Position numbers and translations under genes: made by a program. The notes beneath the pieces are model-generated. The model had not been told where the DNA came from, ran no database searches, and was given only the letters and a program-made list of their open reading frames with translations. Below, in pieces: positions 1-7,022 of a stretch of 17,087 bases of DNA; the first letter of the stretch is position 1, and every line of letters begins with the position of its first letter. The DNA comes from JALHTV01 sp049510055 (GTDB lineage Bacteria; Planctomycetota; Phycisphaerae; SM23-33): assembly GCA_049510055.1 (NCBI GenBank), contig JBEKZI010000042.1, forward strand, positions 1 to 17,087, in the 5' to 3' direction.

Positions 1-684
1 TCGGCCGCGATCGGGTCGGCGCCGCAGAGCGCCGCACCGGCCCAGCCGCCGGAAGAACCCCAGGTCGTCGCCGTGGTCCAACGGACGGCGGACGCCCCGC
101 TGCCGGCCGCCGCGCCGGCCCAGCCGTCTGCCGGCGCCGCCGGTCCGCCCGAGCCGCCCAAGGTCACGCCCGCCGCCGACGTCAGCCCCGTGGCCCAGGC
201 CGCGCCGGCACGCACCTACACCGTCCAGCCAAAGGACACTCTCATCAAGATCGCCCGCAAGATGTATGGCCCCGACCAGGAGAACGAGTACAAACGGATC
301 CTGGAAGCCAACAAGGATAAGATCAAGGATCCCGCCGTCCTGACCGCCGGCCAGGAGCTGACGATCCCAGAGCTGGCCGCGGCGAAGCCCGCCAAGGCCG
401 GCGTCTCGCAGGTCGATCTGGACCAGCTCGCCAAGACCCTCGGCCCCGGCGGCGCCTCCCCCGATAAGTCGCAGCCCGCCCCGGCCAAGGCCGACAAGGC
501 AAGCCCTCCCGCTGGCAAGACGGTCTACGTCGTCCAGCGCGGCGACACGCTGTCCAAGATCGCGCGAAAGACCTTGAAGGACGACTCCCGGGCCTCCATT
601 ATGAAGATCATCGAGGCCAACAAAGATAAGCTGTCCCACCCCGACGTGCTGCCGGTGGGTTTGGAGCTGGAGATTCCCGGCTAG
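1..684 (+). CDS. LysM-repeat protein, 5' truncated
   Basis: The reading frame is open from base 1 to the TAG at 682-684, so the N-terminus lies upstream; the GTG at 73 is only an internal candidate start. The 227 visible residues begin with an Ala/Pro-rich, low-complexity linker (about 1-70). Two LysM domains follow, at about 72-124 (begins TYTVQPKDTLIKIARK) and 175-227 (begins VYVVQRGDTLSKIARK), joined by another Ala/Pro/Lys-rich linker. Each LysM ends with a matching pattern (EANKDK, then P-x-V-L-x-x-G-x-E-L-x-I-P). LysM domains bind GlcNAc-containing glycans such as peptidoglycan, so a periplasmic wall-binding or scaffold role is inferred. The gene ends 18 bases before the FtsL-like gene and probably belongs to the same wall/division operon. 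No catalytic domain is seen in the visible part; one could lie upstream. Confidence 0.85.
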   Translation, partial: SAAIGSAPQSAAPAQPPEEPQVVAVVQRTADAPLPAAAPAQPSAGAAGPPEPPKVTPAADVSPVAQAAPARTYTVQPKDTLIKIARKMYGPDQENEYKRILEANKDKIKDPAVLTAGQELTIPELAAAKPAKAGVSQVDLDQLAKTLGPGGASPDKSQPAPAKADKASPPAGKTVYVVQRGDTLSKIARKTLKDDSRASIMKIIEANKDKLSHPDVLPVGLELEIPG

Positions 685-685
685 C

Positions 686-691
686 AGGAGG
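686..691 (+). promoter_or_regulatory. Shine-Dalgarno site for the FtsL-like gene
   Basis: A perfect AGGAGG directly follows the LysM stop codon and lies 11 bases before the GTG at 703. The next in-frame ATG (715) would be 23 bases away. The site therefore supports the GTG start and the full membrane segment. Confidence 0.7.
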
Positions 692-702
692 ATGTTTCAG
701 CC

Positions 703-1005
703 GTGCGTCTGGCGATGATCATCATCGCACTGGCCGCGATGGCGGTGGGCTTGGTGCACATCCGCCACGCGGAAGTGGTCGCCCGCCACGATTCGCAGGA
801 ATATCAGCTTCAGCAGGTGAAGCTGCGGCGGCAATTGTGGGACCAGCAGATCGCCCTCAGTTACCTCACCACCCCGGCGGAGGTCCGCAAGCGCTCCGAG
901 GAAATGAGCCTGGGCCTGGTGGAAAAGAACGGCACGGTCGCCAAGATGGCCTCCAAGGCCAACCCCACCACGCACAAGGCCGCCCCGGCCGCCAAACAAC
1001 CGTAG
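703..1005 (+). CDS. ftsL: FtsL-like division protein
   Basis: A 100-residue protein with the FtsL plan: a very short cytoplasmic N-terminus, one membrane segment at about residues 4-20 (LAMIIIALAAMAVGLVHI), then a coiled-coil-like stretch rich in Q, R, E and L (about 27-75), and an Ala/Lys/Pro tail. Within the coil, LWDQQIALSYLTTPAEVRKR resembles the region of FtsL in which a basic coil runs into a 'L-T/S-x-P-x-x-(I/V)' turn. FtsL bridges the divisome in the periplasm and helps activate FtsW-FtsI. FtsL sequences are poorly conserved, so the call leans on architecture and on position immediately before ftsI, the classic dcw place. The GTG start is chosen because of the AGGAGG 11 bases upstream. 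An unrelated small coiled-coil membrane protein remains possible. Confidence 0.65.
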   Translation: MRLAMIIIALAAMAVGLVHIRHAEVVARHDSQEYQLQQVKLRRQLWDQQIALSYLTTPAEVRKRSEEMSLGLVEKNGTVAKMASKANPTTHKAAPAAKQP

Positions 1006-1029
1006 AGGCGCGCCCCTGGCGGCAGACAC

Positions 1030-1052
1030 AGATGAACAGATGAAGAGATGAA
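1030..1052 (+). repeat. Three tandem AGATGAA units spanning the ftsI start
   Basis: AGATGAA occurs at 1030-1036, 1038-1044 and 1046-1052, an exact 8-base period. Each unit supplies an ATG (1032, 1040, 1048), and the 8-base step puts each ATG in a different frame. The first two ATGs open three-codon frames (M-N-R-stop and M-K-R-stop). Their TGA codons overlap the next ATG as ATGA. The third ATG is the ftsI start. This may be a translational-coupling leader or a simple slippage repeat. Confidence 0.75.
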
Positions 1053-2844
1053 GAAAACATCGAGCAGACCCTGGCGTTACGACATGATGTTCGGCCTGCT
1101 GGCCGTCGGGCTGCTGGTGCTGGTGGGGCGACTGGCCTGGATTCTCAAGACCGACACGGGCATGGCCGACCGGGCCGCCTGGCGGGAGCATCACCTGGTC
1201 ATCAAGCTGCCCGGACGGCCGGGCAACATCTTCGCCCGCGCCAGGAACCGCTACGTCCTGCTGGCCGGCAGCAAGCAGGTCCCCTTCTGCTACGCCGACC
1301 CCTCGATGGTGGAGGACAACAAGCTCACCGAGTTTGCCGCCAAGGTCGCTCCGGCCCTGGGCATGGCCAAGGACGAGGTCCTGGGGCTGCTGTACGCCCG
1401 GCGCGACAGCAGCTACGTCATCCTGAAGCGCGACCTGACCGAAAGCCAAGTCAAGGCCGTGGAGGCCCTGCGCCTCCGGCCGCTCCAGATCGACTACGAA
1501 TGGCAGCGGGATTATCCCAACGGCGAGCTGGCCTCCACGATCCTGGGCTATCGCCGCAAGGACGGCGAGCCCGGCGGCGGCCTGGAGCAATCGTGGAACC
1601 GCGACATCCTGGCCGCGACGGACGGCAAAAAAGTCGTCCTGGCCGACGCCTCCCGCCGGGCCATCTGGCCGGTGCCCCAGGAAAGCGAGCCGCCGCGCGA
1701 CGGCCGGCACGTGTTCCTGTCCATCGACACTTCCATTCAGGGCTTCCTCCAGGACGCCGTGCGGGAGGCGGTGGACAAGTTCCACGCCAAATGGGGCGTG
1801 GGCATCGTGGTGAATCCTTACACGGGCCAAATCCTGGGCATGTGCGCCATCCCCACCTTCAACCCCAACGACTACGGCCAATACGATCAGGAGATCGTCA
1901 CCAACAAGGGGCTGTCCGTGCCCTACGAGCCTGGCAGCGCGCTGAAGCCCGTGTTCGCCGCCGAGGCCGTGGACTGCGGCGCCATGACGTACGACACGCC
2001 CATCTTCTGCGAGAACGGCACCTACATCGCCCCGCGCGGCGGACGCATCAGCGACCACGGCGCCAGCTACGGCACCATGCCGCTGACCGACGTGGTGGTG
2101 TTCTCCAGCAACATCGGCATGGCCAAGGTGGGCGAGAAGCTGGGCAACCAGATGCTGTACGCCACGGCGGAGCGGTTCGGCTTCGGCCGCGAGACGGGCA
2201 TCGACCTGCCGGGGGAAAGCCCCGGTATTCTGCGCACCCTGAGCAAGTGGGACGGCTACAGCACGCGCCGCGTGCCCTTCGGGCAGGAGATTTCCGTTAC
2301 GTCGCTCCAGTTGACGATGGCGTTTGCCGCCTTGTCCAACGGCGGCTGGCTGCTCAAGCCGCGCGTGGTGGATTACGTCCAGGACGCCGACGGCCGGACA
2401 ATCTGGCGCAGCCAGAAAGAGGTCGTCCGCCGCGTCATCAGCGAGAAGACTTCCGAGCAGACCGTCAGCGTGTTAAAGGAAGTGGTCGAGCGCGGCACGG
2501 GCAAGGGCTGCCGGATGGAACACTGGAGCTGCTTTGGCAAGACGGGCACGGCCCAGATCGCCCGCAACGGCGTGTACGTGGACGGGGCGTTCGTGGGTTC
2601 GTTCGTCGGCGGGGCGCCGGCGGGCCGGCCGGAGGTGCTGTGCCTGATCTCCGTCTACTGGCCGGACCGCTCCCTCGGCCACTTCGGCGCGACGGTGGCG
2701 GCGCCGTACGTGCGGAAGGTGCTGGAGCGGACGCTGGCCTACCTCAACGTCCCGCCCGACCAGCCCGACCGCAATGCCGCGGCCCCCAAGGGCGGCCAAC
2801 CCGCCCCCAACAGCCCCTCGCCCAAACCCCCCAGAGAGGATTGA
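1048..2844 (+). CDS. ftsI: Class B penicillin-binding protein, FtsI type (division transpeptidase)
   Basis: This 598-residue protein is the D,D-transpeptidase that cross-links septal peptidoglycan in the periplasm with FtsW. It has an N-terminal membrane anchor (about 14-32), a non-catalytic dimerisation-type domain (about 50-220) and a C-terminal transpeptidase domain. The three penicillin-binding motifs are present: SALK with catalytic S297 and K300, SSN at 353-355 and KTGT at 498-501. Length and order fit FtsI/PBP2-class enzymes; the place between ftsL and murE favours FtsI. The usual N-terminal 'RGxIxDRxGxxLA' block is altered here to RPGNIFARARNRYVLLA (about 56-72), without the Asp-Arg-x-Gly core. 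The last 30 residues are a Pro/Ala/Lys-rich tail. The start at ATG 1048 has only a weak purine-rich ribosome site and sits in a small repeat. Confidence 0.93.
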   Translation: MKKTSSRPWRYDMMFGLLAVGLLVLVGRLAWILKTDTGMADRAAWREHHLVIKLPGRPGNIFARARNRYVLLAGSKQVPFCYADPSMVEDNKLTEFAAKVAPALGMAKDEVLGLLYARRDSSYVILKRDLTESQVKAVEALRLRPLQIDYEWQRDYPNGELASTILGYRRKDGEPGGGLEQSWNRDILAATDGKKVVLADASRRAIWPVPQESEPPRDGRHVFLSIDTSIQGFLQDAVREAVDKFHAKWGVGIVVNPYTGQILGMCAIPTFNPNDYGQYDQEIVTNKGLSVPYEPGSALKPVFAAEAVDCGAMTYDTPIFCENGTYIAPRGGRISDHGASYGTMPLTDVVVFSSNIGMAKVGEKLGNQMLYATAERFGFGRETGIDLPGESPGILRTLSKWDGYSTRRVPFGQEISVTSLQLTMAFAALSNGGWLLKPRVVDYVQDADGRTIWRSQKEVVRRVISEKTSEQTVSVLKEVVERGTGKGCRMEHWSCFGKTGTAQIARNGVYVDGAFVGSFVGGAPAGRPEVLCLISVYWPDRSLGHFGATVAAPYVRKVLERTLAYLNVPPDQPDRNAAAPKGGQPAPNSPSPKPPRED

Positions 2845-2927
2845 CGTGGCCAAAGGATTGTGCCGCTGAGGCGGAAGGCTTTCTATTCTGCTACGATAGG
2901 GCCGCCGTGAGAGCCCGTTGAACGCCC
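2845..2927 (+). promoter_or_regulatory. ftsI-murE gap with a possible weak promoter
   Basis: This 83-base gap is longer than most others in the cluster. It contains an A/T-rich pocket at 2879-2899 with a -10-like TACGAT at 2892-2897, but I see no convincing -35 box at the right spacing. An internal promoter for murE onward is possible. No clear hairpin terminator is seen. Confidence 0.2.
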
Positions 2928-4439
2928 ATGTTACTTACCGAGCTTCTGGAGGCTGCCGAGATTGTCCCCCAGGTCCGGCGGGGCGAGGCGAAGGTCAGTG
3001 CCGTCGTCACCGACTCCCGCCGCGCTGCGGCCGGGGCCTGCTTCGTCGCCGTGCGCGGGGCGGGCGACGACGGCCACCGATACATCCCCCAGGCCGTCGC
3101 GGCCGGATGCTGTGCCATCGTCTGCCAGGACGCCTCCGCCGTGCCGCCGACCCTCCCTTGCGCGGTGGTGGACGACACCCGCCTGGCCGCGGCGAACCTG
3201 GCCCAGGCGATCCGCGGCTGGCCGGGCCGGCGATTGACCGTCATCGGCGTCACCGGCACCAAGGGCAAGAGCACGGTCACGTACCTGGCCCGCGCGGTCC
3301 TGGCCGGAGCGGGATTCCAAGCCGGCCTGCTGGGGACGATCTCCTACGAGACGGGTCTGCGGTCCGCACCCGCCGGCAACACCACCCCCGGCCCCGTCGA
3401 GCTGGCCGACATGATGGCCGAGATGCTCCAAGCCGGCCAGACGCACCTGGTGATGGAGGTGTCCTCCCACGCGCTGCATCAGCGCCGCACGGCGGGCGTG
3501 AGTTTTCGCGTGGGCGTGTTCACCAACCTCACCGGCGACCATCTGGACTATCACCGGACGATGGACGACTACCTGCTGGCCAAGCAGTTGCTCTTTGAGG
3601 GCCTGGACGGCCGGGCGGTCGCGGTTCTCAACCAGGACGATCCCACCGGGCGGCGATTGGCCTCGGCCACGCGGGCGAAGGTTCTTTGGTACGGGCTGAG
3701 CGGGGCGTCGGACTTTCACGCCAGGATCGAACGCATCGACGCCGCCGGCACGCGATTTGTGCTGGTCGGCGGCGGCAGGGAAGCAGCGGTCCACACGGCC
3801 CTGATCGGCCGGCACAACGTGTACAATTGCCTGGCCGCGGCAGCCGCGGGCGCGGCGCTGGGCATCGAACTGCCGACTATCGCCCGCTCGCTGGAAACGG
3901 TCGCGGTCGTGCCCGGCCGGCTTCAGCGTGTGCCTGTGCCGGCGGATTACCAGGTGTTCGTGGACTACGCCCACACCGACGACGCCCTGGACAAGACGCT
4001 CTCGGCCATTCGTCCGCTGGCCGCGGGACGGGTGATCGTCGTGTTCGGCTGCGGCGGCGACCGCGACCGCACCAAGCGCCCCCGCATGGCCGCCGTGGCC
4101 GCTAAGCTGGCCGACCGCGTCGTGGTGACCTCCGACAATCCCCGCAGCGAAGCCCCTCAGGCCATTATCGCGGAAATCCTCACCGGCCTGGACGAGGCCG
4201 GCCGCCGCAAGACCGCCGTCCAGGCCGACCGCCGCGCGGCCATCGAGCAGGCCATCGGCGAGGCACGGGCAGGCGACATCGTCCTGCTGGCCGGCAAGGG
4301 CCACGAGACCTACCAGATCATCGGTGACCGGCGGATCCACTTCGACGACGCCGAAGTCGCCGCCGAGGTGATGCAGCGGCGGCCTTCGACAGGTTCAGGC
4401 CGTCCTGAGTTTGCCGAAGGACGAGAGGGGCCATCATGA
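2928..4439 (+). CDS. murE: UDP-MurNAc-tripeptide synthetase MurE (meso-diaminopimelate adding)
   Basis: MurE is a cytoplasmic ATP-dependent Mur ligase that adds the third residue of the stem peptide to UDP-MurNAc-L-Ala-D-Glu. The 503 residues show the three Mur domains. The N-terminal UDP-binding domain holds VVTDSRRAAAG and a DGH motif. The central ATPase domain has a P-loop GTKGKST at 110-116, then NTTPGPVEL, MEVSSHAL, the FTNLTGDHLDYH block and the lysine that is usually carbamylated (K219, in LLAKQLLF). The C-terminal ligand-binding domain carries DNPR at 403-406, the signature of meso-diaminopimelate-specific enzymes. About 20 C-terminal residues after EVMQR are encoded by a palindromic repeat and are not part of the usual family. 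The stop overlaps the murF start (ATGA), which implies translational coupling. Confidence 0.96.
   Translation: MLLTELLEAAEIVPQVRRGEAKVSAVVTDSRRAAAGACFVAVRGAGDDGHRYIPQAVAAGCCAIVCQDASAVPPTLPCAVVDDTRLAAANLAQAIRGWPGRRLTVIGVTGTKGKSTVTYLARAVLAGAGFQAGLLGTISYETGLRSAPAGNTTPGPVELADMMAEMLQAGQTHLVMEVSSHALHQRRTAGVSFRVGVFTNLTGDHLDYHRTMDDYLLAKQLLFEGLDGRAVAVLNQDDPTGRRLASATRAKVLWYGLSGASDFHARIERIDAAGTRFVLVGGGREAAVHTALIGRHNVYNCLAAAAAGAALGIELPTIARSLETVAVVPGRLQRVPVPADYQVFVDYAHTDDALDKTLSAIRPLAAGRVIVVFGCGGDRDRTKRPRMAAVAAKLADRVVVTSDNPRSEAPQAIIAEILTGLDEAGRRKTAVQADRRAAIEQAIGEARAGDIVLLAGKGHETYQIIGDRRIHFDDAEVAAEVMQRRPSTGSGRPEFAEGREGPS
4383..4420. repeat. REP-like palindromic repeat inside the 3' end of murE
   Basis: Two 17-base arms (4383-4399, beginning CCTTCGACAGG, and 4404-4420, ending GCCGAAGG) flank a 4-base loop. 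Reverse-complementing the second arm gives 13 matches of 17. It resembles a dispersed hairpin repeat seen in many bacterial genomes (core TCGACAGGCTCAGGAC), which when translated gives tails like PSTGSGRPEFAEG, exactly as here. It encodes the last part of MurE and ends just before the purine-rich murF ribosome site at 4423-4430. Confidence 0.8.
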
Positions 4440-5863
4440 GGCCGATGGACTTGGCGGAAATCATCGCAGCCGTCGGCGGAAAGCGTACCGGCGGCAAAGG
4501 CGCAACGCCGAAGGTGGCTGCCGTCTGCACCGACAGCCGCACCGCCAAGGCCGGCGATTTGTTTGTGGCCATCGCGGGCGAAAATTTCGACGGCCACGCC
4601 TTCCTGCCCCAGGCCGCGGCCGCCGGATGCGCAGTTGCCATCGTCTCCGCCAAGGCCGCCCTGTCCTCCCAAGCGGCCGCCAGCTTCCCCGGCGGATTGA
4701 TCGTAGTGGAAGACACGCTCAAGGCCCTGGCTGATTTGGCCGCCTGGCACCGCCGGGCCAATCCGACGAAGGTCATCGCCGTCACGGGCTCCAACGGCAA
4801 GACGACGGTGAAGATGATGATCCACCACGTCCTGTCGCGGCGGTTCCACGGCTCGTGCAGCCCCAAGAGCTTCAACAACAACATCGGCGTGCCGCTGACG
4901 CTGCTAGCGGCCGCGGCGGACGACGAGTACGTCGTCTGCGAGATCGGCAGCAACGCCCCCGGCGAGATCGCGACCCTGGCGGCCATCGCCGCGCCCGACG
5001 TAGCCGTCATCACGTCCGTCGGCCCCACGCACCTGGAGAAGCTCATCAGCGTCGAGAAGGTCGCCGTGGAGAAGGCCTCCATCCTGCGTTCCCTGGCCGC
5101 CGACGGCCTGGCCGTCGTGCCGACCGACAGCCCCGAACTGGACAAGGCCCTGCGGCCCTACAAGGTCAACCTCGTCCGCTTCGGCGAGGCCGACGAGGCG
5201 GAGTTCCGCCTGACGGCGTACGAGCCTTGCGGCGCCGGCGGGACGCGATTCGAGGTCAACGGGCAGTTGTGGGTCGCCCTGCCGCTGCCGGGCCGGCACA
5301 ACGCCCTCAACGCCCTGGCGGCGATAGCCGTGGCCAACCACTTCGGCATTTCTCCCGCTCAGGCCGCCGAGGCCATGGCGGAGTTCTCCGCCGCGCCCAT
5401 GCGGCTGGAGAGGATCGAGCTGGGCGGCGTGACGGTCATCAACGACGCCTACAACGCCAATCCCGCCAGCGTGGCCGCCGCGGCGGAAGTGCTGAGCGAG
5501 GCGCCAAGCGAGAAAAAAGCCGGACGAAAGGTGATGATCGTCGGCGACATGCGCGAGTTGGGACCGGCGGCCGAGACCCTGCACGCCCAGACCGGCGCCC
5601 AGATCGCCACACGGGCGGTCGATTTGCTTGTCTGCGTGGGCGAGCTGGGACGATATATCGCTTTGGGCGCCGCCGACAGCGGGCTGGAGGCCGTGGCGTT
5701 CGACACCGCCGACCAGGCCGCCGAAGCCCTGCCGAAATTGCTGCGGGCCGGCGACGTCGTGCTTATTAAAGGTTCGCGGGCGATGGGCATGGAAAAGCTC
5801 ATCGAGCCGATTCGCGCCGCCTTCGGGCCGCACTCGACCGCCGGGCGATCGAACACACACTAA
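4436..5863 (+). CDS. murF: UDP-MurNAc-tripeptide:D-Ala-D-Ala ligase MurF
   Basis: MurF completes the cytoplasmic precursor UDP-MurNAc-pentapeptide by adding D-Ala-D-Ala. The 475 residues match the family length. Visible features are the N-terminal TDSRTAKAGDLFVAI segment, the P-loop TGSNGKTT at 117-124, the MurF-typical SFNNNIGVPLTLL, the EIGSNAPGEI motif, then NDAYNANPASVAAA and GDMRELG in the C-terminal half, and IKGSRAMGMEKLI near the end. The ATG at 4436 overlaps the murE stop; GAGAGGGG at 4423-4430 lies 5 bases upstream. A second in-frame ATG at 4445 is possible and would remove only three residues. Expression is probably coupled to murE. Confidence 0.96.
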   Translation: MRPMDLAEIIAAVGGKRTGGKGATPKVAAVCTDSRTAKAGDLFVAIAGENFDGHAFLPQAAAAGCAVAIVSAKAALSSQAAASFPGGLIVVEDTLKALADLAAWHRRANPTKVIAVTGSNGKTTVKMMIHHVLSRRFHGSCSPKSFNNNIGVPLTLLAAAADDEYVVCEIGSNAPGEIATLAAIAAPDVAVITSVGPTHLEKLISVEKVAVEKASILRSLAADGLAVVPTDSPELDKALRPYKVNLVRFGEADEAEFRLTAYEPCGAGGTRFEVNGQLWVALPLPGRHNALNALAAIAVANHFGISPAQAAEAMAEFSAAPMRLERIELGGVTVINDAYNANPASVAAAAEVLSEAPSEKKAGRKVMIVGDMRELGPAAETLHAQTGAQIATRAVDLLVCVGELGRYIALGAADSGLEAVAFDTADQAAEALPKLLRAGDVVLIKGSRAMGMEKLIEPIRAAFGPHSTAGRSNTH

Positions 5864-5866
5864 GGG
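5862..5866 (+). promoter_or_regulatory. Ribosome site supporting a TTG start for mraY
   Basis: AAGGG overlaps the murF stop codon and lies 7 bases before the TTG at 5874. No in-frame ATG occurs near the conserved MraY N-terminus, and the upstream open frame lies inside murF. The site and the protein alignment both point to the TTG. Confidence 0.6.
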
Positions 5867-5873
5867 CCGTACC

Positions 5874-6995
5874 TTGATATACCTGCTGGGCTACAAAGGA
5901 TTGCTGCTGCGGGTGGCCGCCTCGGCCATCGTGAGCTTTCTGGTGGTCATGCTGGCGGCCCCCAAGACGATCCGCTTCCTGCTCCGCCGCAAGCTGGGCG
6001 ACCGGCCCGAATTCGACCACGCCGACCTCAACCAGCTCACCAAGCACAAGTCCCACACGCCGACGATGGGCGGCATCCTTATCGTCGGCGCCATCTTCGC
6101 CGCCACCGTCCTGTTCGCCGACCTGGGCAACATGTACATCCGCATGGCGCTGCTGGCGCTGCTGTGGCTGGGGGGGCTGGGGTTCTGCGACGACTGGATC
6201 AAGCTCCGCTACGCCGCCGGCACCGGCACCCGCGACGGCTTGAAGATGTGGGAAAAGACGCTCTTCCAGGTGGGGCTGGCGGTGATTTTGTCGATCTTCA
6301 TCTACACCTACGGGGCCGAGAGTCACATCATCGACGAGGCCGGCCGGCTGGTGAATCCCGCGCACATGTTCTACTTCCCCTTCAAGTCCGCGCCCATCGA
6401 GCTGCCGCTGGCGGCGTACATTGCCATCAGCATGGTCACGATCGTCGGCGCCTGCAACGCCGTCAACCTCACCGACGGCATGGACGGCCTGGCCAGCGGC
6501 TGCACGATGACGGTGGCGTTGGTGTTTCTGGTCATCGCCGAGATTACCGGCGTGGCGTCCTGGGCCAAGCTGTTCAACATGCCCCTGGTGGCCGGGGCGG
6601 CCGAGATGACCATCCTGTGCGGCGCGATGCTGGGATCGTGCGTGGGCTTCCTGTGGTACAACGCGCACCCCGCGCAGGTGTTCATGGGCGACACCGGTTC
6701 ACTGCCGCTGGGCGGGCTGATGGGCTACATCGCGGTGGTCACGCGGCAAGAACTGCTGCTGCTGATTGCCGGCGGGGTGTTCGCGATGGAGGCCGTCAGC
6801 GTGATCCTTCAGGTCGGCTACTTTAAGCTCACCCGCCCGGCCAAGGGACTGCCCGGCAAGCGCCTGTTCCGCATCGCGCCCATCCACCATCATTTTCATC
6901 TGGGCGGTTGGGCCGAGTCGAAGGTCGTGATACGATTCTGGGTGCTGGGGTTCATCCTGGCGGCCCTGGCCCTGGCGACGCTGAAATTGCGATAA
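5874..6995 (+). CDS. mraY: Phospho-MurNAc-pentapeptide translocase MraY
   Basis: MraY is the integral membrane enzyme that transfers phospho-MurNAc-pentapeptide from UDP to undecaprenyl phosphate, giving lipid I. The 373 residues are mostly hydrophobic with about ten membrane segments, close to the usual 360. Hallmarks are HTPTMGGILI, the Asp pair D106/D107 in DDWIKL followed by GLKMWEK and a Gln, NLTDGMDGLA (D201 and D204), FMGDTGS with D273, and the HHH motif at 338-340 in IHHHFHLGGW. Start: TTG at 5874, 10 bases after the murF stop, with AAGGG upstream. A longer frame opening inside murF is rejected because those extra residues are out-of-frame murF sequence. murD, which often follows, is missing. 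Confidence 0.96.
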   Translation: MIYLLGYKGLLLRVAASAIVSFLVVMLAAPKTIRFLLRRKLGDRPEFDHADLNQLTKHKSHTPTMGGILIVGAIFAATVLFADLGNMYIRMALLALLWLGGLGFCDDWIKLRYAAGTGTRDGLKMWEKTLFQVGLAVILSIFIYTYGAESHIIDEAGRLVNPAHMFYFPFKSAPIELPLAAYIAISMVTIVGACNAVNLTDGMDGLASGCTMTVALVFLVIAEITGVASWAKLFNMPLVAGAAEMTILCGAMLGSCVGFLWYNAHPAQVFMGDTGSLPLGGLMGYIAVVTRQELLLLIAGGVFAMEAVSVILQVGYFKLTRPAKGLPGKRLFRIAPIHHHFHLGGWAESKVVIRFWVLGFILAALALATLKLR

Positions 6996-7022
6996 GCATT
7001 AACCAAGGACGTTAAACACACC

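Noticed and set aside
697..2058. Long antisense open frame (453 codons) under ftsL/ftsI, and similar ones under murE (2931-4340), murF, mraY and the propeller gene
   Set aside because: Each lies opposite a well-recognised gene, is rich in G, H, Q, R and A with no family motif, and follows from the strong GC bias at third codon positions.
5628..5873. Upstream extension of the mraY frame inside murF
   Set aside because: The added 82 residues are murF read out of frame; the MraY family begins at the TTG at 5874, which has a ribosome site.
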